DNA from: Phaeosaccion multiseriatum
Taxonomy: Eukaryota; Ochrophyta, other classes
NCBI GenBank assembly: GCA_965112735.1
Contig: OZ218952.1
Coordinates: forward strand, 5,332,001 to 5,396,000
DNA length: 64,000 nucleotides
Reading direction: 5' to 3'
The position numbers were made by a program, and so were the translations under genes. This document shows positions 10,812 through 22,961 of this stretch, in pieces. Below the pieces are notes generated by a model, which did not search any database, had not been told where the DNA came from, and saw only the letters and a program-made list of their open reading frames with translations. Positions within the stretch are counted from its first letter, which is position 1. Every line of letters begins with the position of its first letter.

Positions 10812-13800
10812 ATGGGTGGCAGACGGAGAAGAAGACCCGAGAAGGCGGTGGTGGAGGAGGCTCCAATCGCGGCTGAGGATAGCAGCAGCAGCGAGGAGGG
10901 GGAGGAGGACAACAATGAAGGGAAAGTGATTGCGAAGGGAGGAGGGGAGGAAGAGGAGGGGGGAGGAGAGCAGAGGGACGATAGTGAGGACAAGAGTGGA
11001 GACGATGAAGAGGAGGAGGAGGAGGAGGAGGAGGAGGAGGAGGAGGAGGAGGAGGAGGAGGAGGAGGAGGAGGAGGCGGAACCGAAGAGGAAAGGTAAGA
11101 AGCGCGCAGCCGCAGGAGACGAAGAGGAAGCAGGCGACAAGAAGAAGAAGGCGAAGACGAAGAAAATGTCGGGCTCAGAAGGAGGAGAGAGCGGGCCTGT
11201 CCCTGGTACCAAGGGAAGCTTCTTCTCCACGGAGACCTTTGACTCTTTGCCCCTCTCATCCAACACGGCCGAGTCCCTCAAGGCCCTGGGCTTTGTCAAC
11301 ATGACGAAGATCCAGGCAGGCGCCATCCCATCGCTGCTCTCGGGAAAGGACCTCCTTGGGGCAGCCAAGACCGGGTCGGGAAAGACGCTGGCCTTCCTCG
11401 TCCCTGTGCTTGAGCTGCTGCACAAGGTTAAGTGGGGCAACCGAAACGGCACAGGCGCCATCCTCATCTCCCCCACGCGAGAGCTGGCGCTACAAACGTA
11501 CGGTGTGCTGCGGGATCTGTGCGAGGCGGGCAAGCACTCACAGACGCATGGCCTGCTCATCGGCGGGGCCAACAGGAGAACAGAGGCAGAGAAGCTGGCC
11601 AAGGGAGTCAACATCCTGGTAAGTGAGGCACCACAGTCCTACCGGTGGGGGGCGGGGGTGTGCGTGCATACCTCGTAGCTGCTGCTGTATCACCAACTGC
11701 TGCTGCGGCTGCTGCTGCTGCTGCTGCTGCTGCGGCTGCTGAGCGGGGCGGCGTATCCCTCGGATGGGTCACATCAAACGAATTGGGGACTGCCTCCTTG
11801 CTGTGAGCCCGGCTGTCTTGCCCTGGGCATGGAGATGGGGCAAGACAGAGACATAGACACTGCGGGTCTGAATAAAGAAGACAGAGTCATGCGTCCCCTC
11901 TACCGCGAGATGGTGCTGTACTCGTCGCGGTCTGTGTATCTGTCTGTCTGTCTGTCTGCTAGCTCACATTACATAACCTCTGTCGCTCACTCACTGACTC
12001 ACTCACTCACTCACTCTCTTACAGGTGGTGACACCCGGCCGCCTGCTCGACCACCTTCAAAACACAAAGGGCTTTCGCTTCAACAACCTGCAGATGCTGG
12101 TCATCGACGAGGCCGACCGCATCCTGGAGGCCGGGTTTGAAGAGGAGATGCACCAAATCGTCAAGATGCTCCCCAGCGAGCGCCAGACCATGCTCTTCAG
12201 CGCCACGCAGACACGCAAGGTGAGTGAGTAAGTCAGTGGGTCGGTCGAGTTTGAGTATGTCAATGGGTCAGTCGAGTTTGGGTCAGTCGAGTGTGCGATG
12301 CGTGCGGTGTGCGCGAAGGGAAGGCCGGCGGTGGGGGACACTTCCTTCCTTCCTTCCTTCCTTCCTTCCCGGCTCCTGGCCCTTGCTCAGTTGCTCGTGG
12401 GTGAGAGAGGGAGAGAGCAAGTAGTGCCGCTGCTCAGCCGCTCATGCGTGGTGTCGATGGGGCGCTGATGATAGATAGGCTTTCCCCTCTTCTGTTTTTG
12501 AGTTATCTGTCCCGTATGCTTGGGGTTCGCTTGGCAGGGCAGAGCAGGAGCGTGACGATGAGTATGGAGGAAGGGATCTGGGGTATTGAGCGGGACAAGA
12601 CTGGACCCAAATCTGCTCCCTTGACTGACTCTCTCTCTCTCTCTCTTCTCGCGCGTCTGCTTTCCTCCTTTCTCTCTTCCTCCTGTTCTGCCTCTTCGTC
12701 TTGCCTGCCAATTTGCCTGCCGGCTGTACTCGAACTCGCACTCGCACCCTCACTCACCGCCCGCCCGCCCCTAAGGTGGAGGATCTGGCGCGTCTGTCAA
12801 TCAAGCAGCGGCCTGTGTATGTGGGGGTCGACGACGAAGAGCAAAACAGCACCGTGGAGGGCCTGGAGCAAGGCTATGTGGTGTGCCCAAGTCAGAAGCG
12901 CTTCCTGCTGCTCTTTACATTCCTCAAGAAGAACCGCAACAAGAAGTGAGTGGAGGGAAGGAGTGAGTGAGGGAGTGAGTGAGTGGGTTGAGGGTGGGTG
13001 GGTAAAGTGGAGGGAGTAAGTGAGTGAGTGGAGTGGGTGTATCGCCCCGCCCCAACGACCTCTAACGGCCTCCCTCCCTCCCTCCCTCTCTTGACCCCCC
13101 CGTCGACCTACTTTTGACCCCACCTCTCCTTGTGACACACACTCACTCGCATACACACACGCTCACTCACACACATGCATTCACACGCTACAGGATCATG
13201 GTGTTCTTCAGCTCGTGCAACAGCGTCAAGTTCCACTCGGAACTGCTCAATTACATTGACATCCCCGTCATGGACATTCACGGCCGGCAGAAGCAGCAGA
13301 AGCGCACCACCTCCTTCTTCGAGTTCTGCAGGAGGGAGAGCGGCATCTTGTGCTGCACTGACGTGGCCGCGAGAGGGCTGGACATTCCCGATGTGGATTG
13401 GATTATTCAGTACGACCCGCCTGATCAGACCGCCGAGTACATTCATCGAGTGGGGCGGACGGCCCGAGGCTCCAGTGGGAGCGGTCGTGCGCTTCTCTTT
13501 TTGCTGCCAGAGGAGATTGGGTGAGTGCGTGTGTGTGTGTGTGTGTGTGTGTGTTCGTGTCTGTGTGTGTGCGTGCGTGCGTACATGTGTGTGCGTGCAT
13601 GTGTGTGCGTGCGTACATGTGTGTGCGTGCATGTGTGTGCGTGCGTGTGTGTGGATGTTGGTGTGTGTTCTGTGTCATAACCTCAACTACCACTTCTACA
13701 ACGTATCCTGACTTTACTCCACTGCTGCTGCTTCTGCATGCATTGCGTTGTGTCAGGTTTCTGCGCCACCTCCGCGCCGCCAAGGTCACTCTAAATGAGT

Positions 13801-14631
13801 ACGAGTTCCCGGACAAGAAGGTCGCCAACGTGCAGTCGCAGCTCAGCAGGCTCATTGAGAAGGTAAGGGGGGATGGCAGTGGACGGGTGCAAGCGCATCA
13901 GCGAGGCAGCGGCGCTTGCTTGGCTCGGGGGACAAGAGAGCAGAGCAGAGAGAGCGCGAGGGGAGGGGAGGGGTGGGGTAGGGTGGGGTAGGGTAGAGTA
14001 GGGCAGGGTAGGGTAGGGCCAGGCTGGAGTAGCTGGGCGGGCGATTGACTTTGCTGCTCAAGTGCTTCCTCCGTCGAGGCGGGCTTGGGAAGAAGCGGGG
14101 GAGCGGAGACTACTCCTGCCTGCGAACGCCTCTCTGCAACGGCAATGGAGATATGACTCTCTCGCCGTCCTGCTGACCTCTCAGTTCTGTGCTCTGTCGC
14201 TCCTCTCTGTCTCTCCACCTCTTTCTCTCCCTCTCTCCCCCTCCCTCCCTCCTCACCCCCCCCCCTCTCCCCCTCCCTCCCTCTCTCGCTATCTCCCTTC
14301 CCCTCTCTCTCTCTCTCTCTCTCCCGTCCCCCAGAACTACTACCTCAACAAGTCGGCACGGGACGCCTACCGCTCTTACCTCCTCGCCTACGCCAGCCAC
14401 GGCATGAAGGCCGTGTACAATGTGCACGAGTTGGATCTCCAGGCAGTCGCCACGGCCTTCGGTTTCACCGTCCCCCCCCGGGTGGACTTGAGCCTCTCCG
14501 CCAAGGGGGGGGGCAAACAGGGGCGAGGCAAGGTGTCCGAGAAGGGAAAGAAGGGCACGGGTCATGCCTTCAGCGCCAGCAACCCGTACGGGAAGAAGGC
14601 CAGCGGTGACAAGCGACAATTCAATCGGTAG
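10812..14631 (+). CDS. HAS1: ATP-dependent RNA helicase HAS1/DDX18, 633 aa
   Basis: Exons 10812-11618, 12025-12219, 12776-12945, 13194-13520, 13757-13862 and 14335-14631 close in phase to 1902 nt. HAS1 (DDX18) is a nucleolar DEAD-box ATPase needed for 40S and 60S ribosome assembly. Visible motifs in order: Walker [10 protein letters not shown] (about residue 183), PTRELA, TPGR, VIDEAD, SAT, VFFSSC, ARGLDIP and HRVGRTAR. The C-terminal extension [20 protein letters not shown] with [13 protein letters not shown] is diagnostic for HAS1/DDX18 rather than other DEAD-box families. The N-terminal 120 residues are acidic and lysine rich, with a run of about 25 glutamates from a GAG repeat, typical of nucleolar proteins but expanded here. 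Several introns begin with GTGAGTGAG or GT repeats. Confidence 0.95.
11008..11075 (+). repeat. GAG trinucleotide repeat in HAS1 exon 1
   Basis: An uninterrupted run of GAG codons encodes polyglutamate in the acidic N-terminal region of the helicase. Confidence 0.9.
13521..13660 (+). repeat. GT-rich array starting at a HAS1 splice donor
   Basis: The intron starts GTGAGTGCGTGTGTGTGTG and continues as GT repeats with GC and AT variants for about 140 bp. The first unit is the donor itself. Confidence 0.85.
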
Positions 14632-15291
14632 TGCTTAGGTCAAGGCTAAGTGGATGCTGGGGCTCCCTTGGTGTTTGTGGGTGTGGTTGGGTTGAGGTGG
14701 GAGTGTGAGCGCGAGTGTGAGTGCATCCATCGACAGCAGGGAGGTGCAGAGCGAAGATTCGGCTGCGAGGAGGCGGGACAGGGCGCATAGGAACGGGGCG
14801 ATGGACAGTCAGTAGGCAAGGGGGAGGACGGGATGGAGGGAACGAAACTGTTTTCCTCTCGACCGCTCTGCTCTGGCTAAGCCCAAGCGGCTTGTTGCCA
14901 GATATGGCCCTCCCTCCTTGGGCAACAGTCGGACTGGGGCTCGCCTCGAAGTGGGGCTCTTGGCACGGACTCGTGATAACACATTTTTTATATTTCAGTT
15001 TCAGTGTCATGACCATCGTCATTGTGGTCCCAACTTGGACCTTGGGGCTCTATCCACTTAACTATCCATACCAGGCCGACCGCATGCCCCTTGAAAGCGG
15101 GCGCCGCTTAGGGGGAAGCTGAGAGCTTACCAAAGAGAGGAGGAGGTTCTAAATGGGGGGGGGGCTATCTGAAACTCAAACTGCATCTGTAACGTTTCGA
15201 GAATCTGTATTTTTTTTCTTTTTTCCCATCAAAGACCTTCGGTTCGCTTGCTTGACCTCAGTCAAGTAGCAATGTAAGGACCAATACCAAG
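14632..15291. other. Spacer between HAS1 and the GT17 gene
   Basis: Two genes in tandem on the plus strand flank this 660-bp spacer. It should contain the HAS1 3' untranslated region and the GT17 promoter. I see no coding exon, RNA gene or ordered repeat here. Confidence 0.5.
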
Positions 15292-17536
15292 ATGAGGCGT
15301 GGGTTCGGGTTCGGGGTGAGGCTGGTACTGGGGTTGCTTCTTGTGTTTCGTGCCTTCCAGAGTCTGGTGATCGACCAGAGGACCAACGGCGGAGGTCGCA
15401 CGGGCAGCACCACCAGCAGTGTGCGTCTTTCCCCCCAGCACCGATGGGGGCCTTCAACAGAGAAGGACGCCGTGGCATACTCAGCAGAGGCAGAAGGGGC
15501 TGACGCTGAGAGGAGGATGGCTCGGCAAACAGAAGGGATTGCCGCAGCAGGAAAAAAGAGGGTGGCAGAAGCGGCGACGACGCGGCGTGAGGCTGACTTG
15601 ATGCTGGAGGCTAAAGACTACGAAGGTCTGCTCAAGTCGCCGTATATCGAGGGGCTTTGTGCTAAGAACAAGTGGGAGCTGAAGGCGTCGGCGGAAGAGG
15701 CGAGGAAGACTGGGATTATCGAGGCCATCCTCTTCGACAAGGAGTACGATTTGCTGGAGATGCGTCTCAGGGAGGGACAGGGCATCGTCACAGCGGTGGT
15801 TGTGGTGGAGTCCAACATCACAACGAACGGAAATGACCGTCCAATGAGCCGTTTGTTGCACGCTGCACACCTCACCACCCGCTTCACTCGCTACGACACC
15901 AACATCGAGCATGTGAAGGTAAGTCCTACGATACTTCTTCGGCCTTGGAATCCTCTTCGGACTTGTGGAGACGTGTACCCGTGTCACATTATTCTCTTGC
16001 AGAAGAAGTACTTGCGCATGTGGTCCGGCCTCCTCACTTCACTACTCGAAAGACTTTTCTCTCCCGCTGCTCTTGTGCTGACTGCTGCTGATGCATCCAT
16101 GCCTCCCCCCCCCCCTCTCTCCTCAGGTACTTTGGGGGGCCGAGGAGGAAGCCGCCGCTCATCTCGGTACGGCGAGAGACGAGCTCCTACACAAGGGATT
16201 TCGGAGCCCTCCCCTTATACGAGAGACGTACCTGCGCGATCGATGGGTGCCTGCGGCGGTCAAGGCGGGCCTCCAGCCAACGGATGTGCTCATTGTTGGA
16301 GACGTGGATGAGATGCTCGACAGAGACACACTCTACGCGTTTAAATTCTGTAGCAACCCCGCCATGCAGCAGTGCGACCCCAAACTCAACGACTTGGGAG
16401 GCCCAAAAGTGCTCTGCAGGGGCCGCTTTTGGGAGTCGCACTTCGACTGCCCTGTGCAGCAGAAACACCACCACCCCGATGCCATCTCGGCGCGCTGTGT
16501 GTTTGAGTTGCCTGACATGTGGACCGGGTCGCGCATCCGTCACTTGGCAGGGGGAAGGATGACAGCAGAGGTGTCCGGGTGGCACCTGCGGAATTTCTTG
16601 ACGGTTTCAGAAGTGGCGTGGAAGTACAAGACGTACGGGCACCCGCACCACAAATCGTTACCGAGCCTCGAGGCGAGCATTCAGAAGGAGCGAGAGGCGC
16701 TGTGTCCAAAGAGGGGGGGGCAGCAGCATGGCAGCCGGCGGAGCGGGGAGGAGGAGGGGGAGACTGAGGAGACTGAGGGGGGGGATGGCAGTGGATGGGT
16801 CTTCCCCGAGTTTGAGCGTCTGCCCCGCCTCGTACAGGAGGACCCGCGGCGCTTCTCCAACTTCTTTTGGAGGGATTACAGTTTCAGTCAAGCAGAGGCG
16901 GATGAAGAGGAGGAGGAAGAGGAAGAGGAAGAGGAGGAGGAGGTGGAGGGGGAGGAGGAAGAGGAAGGGGAAGGGGAAGGGGAGGAGGAGGAGGAGGAGG
17001 AGGAGGAGGAGGAGGAGGAGGAGGAGGAGGAGGAGGAGGAGGAGGAGGAGGAGGAGGAGGAGGAGGAGGAGGAGGAGGAGGAGGAGGAAGAGGAAGGAGG
17101 AGGAGGAGGAGGAGGAGGAGGAGGAGGAGGAGGAGGAGGAGGAGGAGGAGGAGGAGGAGGAGGAGGAGGAGGAGGAGGAGGAGGAGGAGGAGGAGGAGGA
17201 GGAGGAGGAGGAGGAGGAGGAGGAGGAGCAGGAGGAGGAGGAGGAGGAGGAGGAGGAGGAGGAGGAGGAGGAGGAGGAGGAGGAGGAGGAGGAGGAGGAG
17301 GAGGAGGAGGAGGAGGAGGAGGAGGAGGAGGAGGAGGAGGAGGAGGAGGAGGAGGAGGAGGAGGAGGAGGAGGAGGAGGAGAAAAAGGAGGAGGAGGAGA
17401 AGGAGGAGGCGGAGAAGGAGAAGGAGGAGGAGGAGGAGGAGGAGCAGGAGGAGGAGAAAAAGGAGGAGGAGGAGGAGGAGGAGGAGGAGGAGGAGGAGGA
17501 GGAGGAGAAAAAGGAGGAGGAGCAGGAGGAGGATGA
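15292..17536 (+). CDS. GT17-type (MGAT3-like) N-acetylglucosaminyltransferase with Glu/Gly repeat tail
   Basis: Two exons, 15292-15918 and 16127-17536, give 678 residues. Family GT17 transfers GlcNAc to the core mannose of N-glycans in the Golgi. Residues 8-25 are a hydrophobic signal anchor, giving type II topology. The catalytic region shows AILFDKEYDLLEMRLREGQG with VVVVESN, then PLIRETYLRD, then DVLIVGDVDEMLDRDTLYAF, whose DVDE is the expected DxD-type nucleotide-sugar site. After about residue 460 the reading frame enters a GAG repeat: about 65 codons read mostly glutamate, then the frame slips and it reads mostly glycine to the stop. The plus-one frame across the second half reads glutamate and ends cleanly at 17699 with DGHTADTGPVLMSQ, so an indel near 17093 probably changed the C-terminus. 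The motif GATGGCAGTGGATGG lies inside exon 2 at 16785. Confidence 0.85.
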
Positions 17537-17645
17537 GGAGGAGGAGGATGAGGAGGAGGAGCAGGAGGAGGAGGAGCAGGAGGAGGAGGATGAGGAGGAG
17601 CAGCAGCAGCAGCAGCAGGAGGAGGAGGAGGAGGAAAAGGAGGAG
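16905..17645 (+). repeat. Very long GAG/GGA trinucleotide repeat
   Basis: About 740 bp of GAG units with scattered GAA, GCA and GAT interruptions form the tail of the GT17 coding region. A pure stretch covers roughly 17097-17390. Confidence 0.95.
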
Positions 17646-17699
17646 AACGAAGAGGATGGGCACACGGCAGACACGGGACCGGTCTTGATGAGTCAATAG

Positions 17700-18599
17700 C
17701 CCCCCTCACATACTCTATAGAGGGATATTGTGCTCCATCTTCAGTCTCGTTCGAAACTCGAAGCCTTCTCCTCCTCTTGTTGGGGCCATCCATGCGGAGG
17801 GGAAGATTGTCTCTCCTCTCTTCGTCTTGGTGTCAGAAGTGGTGCAGCGCTTCAATGGTAGCGCGTTTGTAAGAGTAAACTTAATGGAGGGAGCAGACAG
17901 GCATCCTTAACCCTTTCACCCTTGCTTCACACCTCCAACATCTTCACGAGGCTCCTTTCGCAGTTTTATGTACGGAGCCTCGCAACTCTTCCATAGGACC
18001 TTAGGATCCCATAGGACTCTACCATAGGACCATAGACCTCTCTAAGGACCATGGGACCATCCAAGTGCTCCTCGATGAACACAGTCGGCGCGGGGCCAAA
18101 TCTGCTGTGAGGGAAGACGAAAGAAGAGTGTGACGCCTCAAGCACCACCACGGAACTTTTCACACTCACTGTCTTCCGCCTCCACGCGTCTTGCATGATT
18201 GCCCCAAGAGGAATGTGCATCAAAGAGAGAGCTAGCAGAGCCGAGAGCAGGCAAAAAACAAATCAATTAACTACCTAATTTATCGTTCCGGCGCTGTTCT
18301 CAGTCGGGGCCCCACCCCCTACAGAGAGCGACAAGAGAGCGCTCCAAACTCTGTTATGCTCTCTCCGCCGGGCCGTATCCCGCACACATGCAGCTCGGTG
18401 AACCAACTGGTGAACCAAGCCCCGCTATGTACCTCTAACAGTGGGCCCTTACGCTTATGCCTTACCCTCGCTGCTGCCATGTCGTCAAGCGTGCCCCTCC
18501 TCCCCCCCCCCCCGCCGTATCTCGTACTTTGTCGTCGACAAGGTGTGCATGCGGGAGCCGCCGCTGCTATTGCTGCTGCTGCCGCTTCTGTATCACCAA

Positions 18600-18639
<40 letters not shown>

Positions 18640-18955
18640 CGCAGCGGTCGATCCACTCCACCCAAACTGGGCCTTGAGCCACGCCTTTGCTCGCTCACTC
18701 CCTCGCCTCAGGCGTCCAACGGTTCTGCCCTTTCAACAACCACAACCAAGATACCCATCTACGATCACTTAACTTCCACCTGCGGCTCCACCATCCTGCC
18801 GATCCGCCCCTCTTTACCGCCTTCCATCGTTCCTGTGTTCCACCCTCTCCCTCCTCTCCTCTACCCCTCCTCCTTCCCTCTCCACCCTCTCCTCACATCT
18901 CCTCCTTCCCTCTCCTCCTTCCGTCTCCACTCCCTATCTCCTCCTCCCTGTCGCC
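17700..18955. other. Convergent spacer between the GT17 and B56 genes
   Basis: This region holds the two 3' ends. At 17991-18062 a degenerate 12-bp unit based on CATAGGACC repeats about six times. At 18590-18640 there is a CTG tract with one copy of the TATCACCAA motif. No coding exon is supported. Confidence 0.5.
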
Positions 18956-21875
18956 CTAGGAGGCTGTTTTGGCTCCTCCTTCCCTCTTGCTTCGCACCAC
19001 CGCTGCCTTCCTCTCCAGTACCTCCCACTTGCGTGCGGCCTCATCTGCCTTGGCCTTCCTCGCCTCCTCCATCTTGATGTATTCAGAGAGCACGCGGTCG
19101 TACCTGAGAATGGGGCATATGGGGCGAGGGGGTTTGAGGATGGGGGCGGGCTTATTAAGTATAGTTGGCACACACCAAACAAAAGGAGGAAAAAGAGGGG
19201 GGGGGAGGAAGAGAGAGGGAGAGAGAGAGGGGAGAGAGAGATTCACGGCCCACAAGCACGGCTGTATTGAAGATGGATGTGCAACGCTTGCCAGGGATTA
19301 GGCAGGACGTCAACTACGGAAAACAACAAACTGCCAACTATCCCCCCCAACCACCCAACTGAATGATCAACGCACCAAGCAAGCAACTAACCATCCAAGT
19401 GTATCACCAACACGCCAACCAACCAAACTCACATGTGAACGTCAAACTCCATGTACATCTTGAGCACATTCTGCGCCAACCCCTCCACCGTCCCGTTCCA
19501 GTGCCCTAGTGAGTGCTTGTAGAGAGGTCCGTAGATGACGGGGAGGATGTTGTGTGTGTGCGTCCTATTGAAGCAGCCCTTGTTGAGTAAGTGGTCGTTG
19601 TTCCACAGGAAGAGCGTCCGTTCGGCCACTTGGAAGTGGTGCGAGGAGAGGCAGGAGGCGAGGAGGCGGAAGAGGTTGTCCTGAAGGGTGACGAGTTGCT
19701 CGTCCATCAGCAGCTCCAGAATGTCCTCGAGCTCGTTCAGGAAGAGCACCTAGAGCAGTTGGTGATACAGAGGCGGTAAGGGTGTGTGATTCAGCAGCAG
19801 TTGGTGATACGGTAGGAAGTAGCAGATGGGCAATGAGTCAGTAAGCGACACGCGCATGGAAAAGAATATGGAAAGAAGAGGGGGAGGGGGGGAGGGAGGG
19901 AGGGAGGGAGAGAGTCGATAGACAGGAAGGACGATAACACGAAGGCGAGAGAGAGATAGGTGGAGAGACACCAAGAAAAGACGGGGGATGGGAAGAAGGG
20001 TGGATACGTGGGAAGGTAGACAGACAGACAGATGGGAAGGAGACAGATAGACAGATAGATACATGGGCAGATGGTCGGATGGGAAGGTAGAGAGATGGAC
20101 GGATAGATAGAGAGATAGAAAGATAGATAGATAGACAGACAGATAGATGGGAAGGCAGACACATAGACATATGGATAGATCAGACGGAGCAGACAGATAG
20201 ACGGGTAGATTGAAAGATGTCCCGTCTCACCTGCTTGCTGCTGCAGCTCCACGGCCAATACTTGATGAGACCATTGAGCACGGGCACCACGGTCACCGGG
20301 TCCTTCTCCACGTACTGCACGATGCAGTAGGAGAGCTGTTGGTGATACATGGGCACACACTTGGGCTTATGTAAGGGGATCAGCGCCCGTGAGAGGAAGT
20401 TGAGGTGCTCCTTCTTTAGAGGGATGGCGAAGCCTGCGTGGTTCGGAAGGGGGGGGGGGGGGTGGGGGGGGGGTTGGATTAGCAAAGGAGGGGGGTGGGC
20501 TGTAAGGGCAACAAATGTCGGAGGAGGAGGCAGGGAGGTGATAAGATGATGGAGGACAAGAGAGAGAAGAGAGACAACAACAATGCCCATCTTGGAGAGA
20601 CCAAAGCAAGGCCCATCTTAAAAGAGACCCAACAATGCAGCCGCCTGTCCGCCGCCTTCGCCCTCCCACCCCATCCCCTGCCATCCCCCCTCCCCATCCA
20701 CTGCCATCCTCCCTGGCGCACCGTTGATGATGCTGCCCAAGATCTCCAGCAGCTCCCCCACCCCGTTGTGATGCTCCGTTTCGTACACGAAGCGATAGAA
20801 CACATTGCCGATGGTCTTGCGGATGAAGGACCGGTGGTTCATGAACTTGCCTGGATGGATGGCACCGGATGGCATTGCAGTGGGTGGGGGCGTGGGATGA
20901 GGTTCAGTGTGTTGTGCGTGTGTGTGTGTGTGTGGAGCGGACGGATTGCGCATTCACGGCAGAGCAGAGGAGAGCAGGGTGCAGCAGGGTGCAGCAGCGT
21001 GGGGCATGCGGAACGGGAGAGGGGAAAGGTCATGCTCCTCCTCCTCCTCCTCCTCCTCCTCCTCTTCAGCGAGAGCCACATGCCCAACCCAACCATAAAA
21101 GGCAGATCCTCCACCCCTAATGCCCAATTTCAATTTCTGCTCATGATCCGCTCCCTCACTCACCTCACCCACTCACCCACCTCACCCATCCACTCAATCC
21201 ATTCCCCGACTCACCAACCCCACTCACACCCACCCACCCCCCACTTGCTTGACTCACTCACTCACTCACTCACTCACTCACTCACTCACCGTAGATGCGA
21301 TGCAGGATGGTTTTGAGGTAGTCCCTCTCCCTGGGGTCCTCGCTATCGAACAGCTCAATGAGCTGGAAGCAGAAGAACTGATTGATGTACTTCTTGGCCA
21401 CCTTGGCATTCACCTCTGTGCTCACCACAAAGCGTAGGAAGAACTCATACACCAGCTGCAAGTGCGGCCACGATAGCTCCAGCACAGGCTCGTCCTCGTC
21501 GGGGTCAAAGTCGTCGGTTTGGGGCGGGAGGGCACGACACACATTGGCAGAGACCATAGACATGACGTCTGGGTACATGGCTTCCGAGAACATCTTCTCT
21601 CCGGCCTGCGTATTGACAAAGTCCAACAGCTCCATGAGCGTCTGTCGCTTGATGGTCTTGCCCCGCGCGTCGGAGGCGGGGTCGTCAAAGGAGAAGATGA
21701 CGCTGCAGAGCTGCAGCTTTTGCTGGAAGAGCGCCTCCCTCTTTTGCGGCCCTGCGTCCTTGAGCATTGGGAGCTCCTTGACGAGGTTGGCGTTGCTCGG
21801 GGTGAGCGCGTTGCTGTTGGGGTTGGCCGCGCCGCCGCCCGCGCCCCCCCCTGCCCCCCCTGCATTGCTTTGCAT
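18956..21875 (-). CDS. PP2A regulatory subunit B56 (B'), 460 aa
   Basis: Minus-strand exons 21875-21290, 20850-20722, 20433-20231, 19749-19433 and 19103-18956 join in phase to 1383 nt. B56 subunits are HEAT-like scaffolds that bring protein phosphatase 2A to substrates with LxxIxE motifs. Family signatures run in order: [58 protein letters not shown] text, [50 protein letters not shown], and a charged C-terminal helix. The ATG at 21875 is the first in frame; a stop sits just upstream. The glycine- and asparagine-rich first 35 residues are not conserved. Intron 1 begins with GTGA repeats. The sequence [10 protein letters not shown], at a conserved spot, contains the TTGGTGATAC motif on the plus strand (20339). 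Confidence 0.94.
19870..20215. repeat. GGGA and GATA/CAGA tetranucleotide repeats in B56 intron 3
   Basis: The intron between exons 20433-20231 and 19749-19433 carries a short GGGA run followed by interrupted GATA and GACA units. Confidence 0.8.
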
Positions 21876-22961
21876 CCCGACGCCGCCTAACCCCACTCGC
21901 TATCCACAGAGAAACGCCCGCCCTCCTATCGCTTGCGATGTGCCGCTGCTACTCTGCTGCCTGCTGGTGCTGAGTCAAGAGTTTAGTGTACCCTCCTCGA
22001 CGCCGGAGGAGGCTCCCAGCGCATCGGCCACTCTCGTGCAAGAGCGCAGTTTCTATGATAGTACCACTGTGGGAGAGAAGGGGGTGGCGGGCGGGAGGGG
22101 GGCAGCGAGACAGTGAGACAGCAACGGCCAAGAAACGAAACCGGAAATCACCGGAGAGAGTGGAGAACCACGCGGAGAGCACTCGCGGGGAGGGAAAGGC
22201 AGCAATGCCACGGAGTGCTTCGGTGGGCGACTCCCGGAACAGGTGGGTGGGTGGAAAGATGGAAGGGAGGTAGAGCACGAGATCCATCAAAACACAGAAG
22301 GGGGAAGGGATAGTAGGACGGATGGGGGCGGGGGGAAAGGGCGGACGCGCGAGAAAGTACGCAAAGAGCGCCATCTCTCTGGGCCAAGACTCTAAACGCT
22401 AGATTCGCTGAGGGAACTCGTCCCTCCCCTTCTCTTTCCTTCTCGCTGGTCGCCCAGCCTTCGCGGGCAAACAGAAACCAAGCGCTTCAAAGGGCAAAGA
22501 CAAGCAGCAGCGGCAGCAAGATCACAGCAGGAGCGTGGAACCTCTGCACTTACCCTCCAAGGAGCTGCCCTGCCAAGCTCGAAGCCCGGCTCCCCCCCCC
22601 TGAAAGCTGAGTACGTCTCGGCAGGCCCAAGGTCTTGGGGGGCCCTTCCCCACCGCTCCCTCCCTTTCCTTTCGTACGCGGCGAAGAGAGAAAAAGCCTT
22701 GCACACAAGATAGACGGGTACACTCTCTGCTTCTACCGTACTCTGTCTATACTAGAGGGCCCTCGACAATGCGAGAGGGACAAAACACTCTGATGCGTGC
22801 ACCGCTCGCGTGGGTACAGATGGGTGGAGGCGTACGGGCTGAAACCAGCTTTTTTACATGTACCCAAATCTGACTCTATAGAAGGGGAATCAGACGAATC
22901 AAAAAGGCAGCGAGACGACTCTGGCTTGAGCGGAGCTACTGAAATCGAAGAGAGTCGTAGG
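21876..22961. other. Divergent spacer between B56 and TerC genes
   Basis: About 1.1 kb separates two start codons that face away from each other, so it should hold both promoters and 5' untranslated regions. I see no coding exon. An open frame upstream of the TerC ATG (from 22797) begins at a weaker upstream ATG and would bury the signal peptide, so I did not use it. Confidence 0.45.

Noticed and set aside
16003-16060. An extra exon in the GT17 intron after the acceptor CTCTTGCAG
   Set aside because: No donor follows that restores the phase; joining 15918 directly to 16127 gives family-like sequence.
16888-17793. Long minus-strand open frames of polyproline, polyleucine or polyserine
   Set aside because: They are the antisense of the GAG repeat in the GT17 gene and have no start or ordered sequence of their own.
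22797-22961. An upstream ATG extending the TerC protein by 55 residues
   Set aside because: It would bury the signal peptide and plastid motif that start cleanly at 22962.
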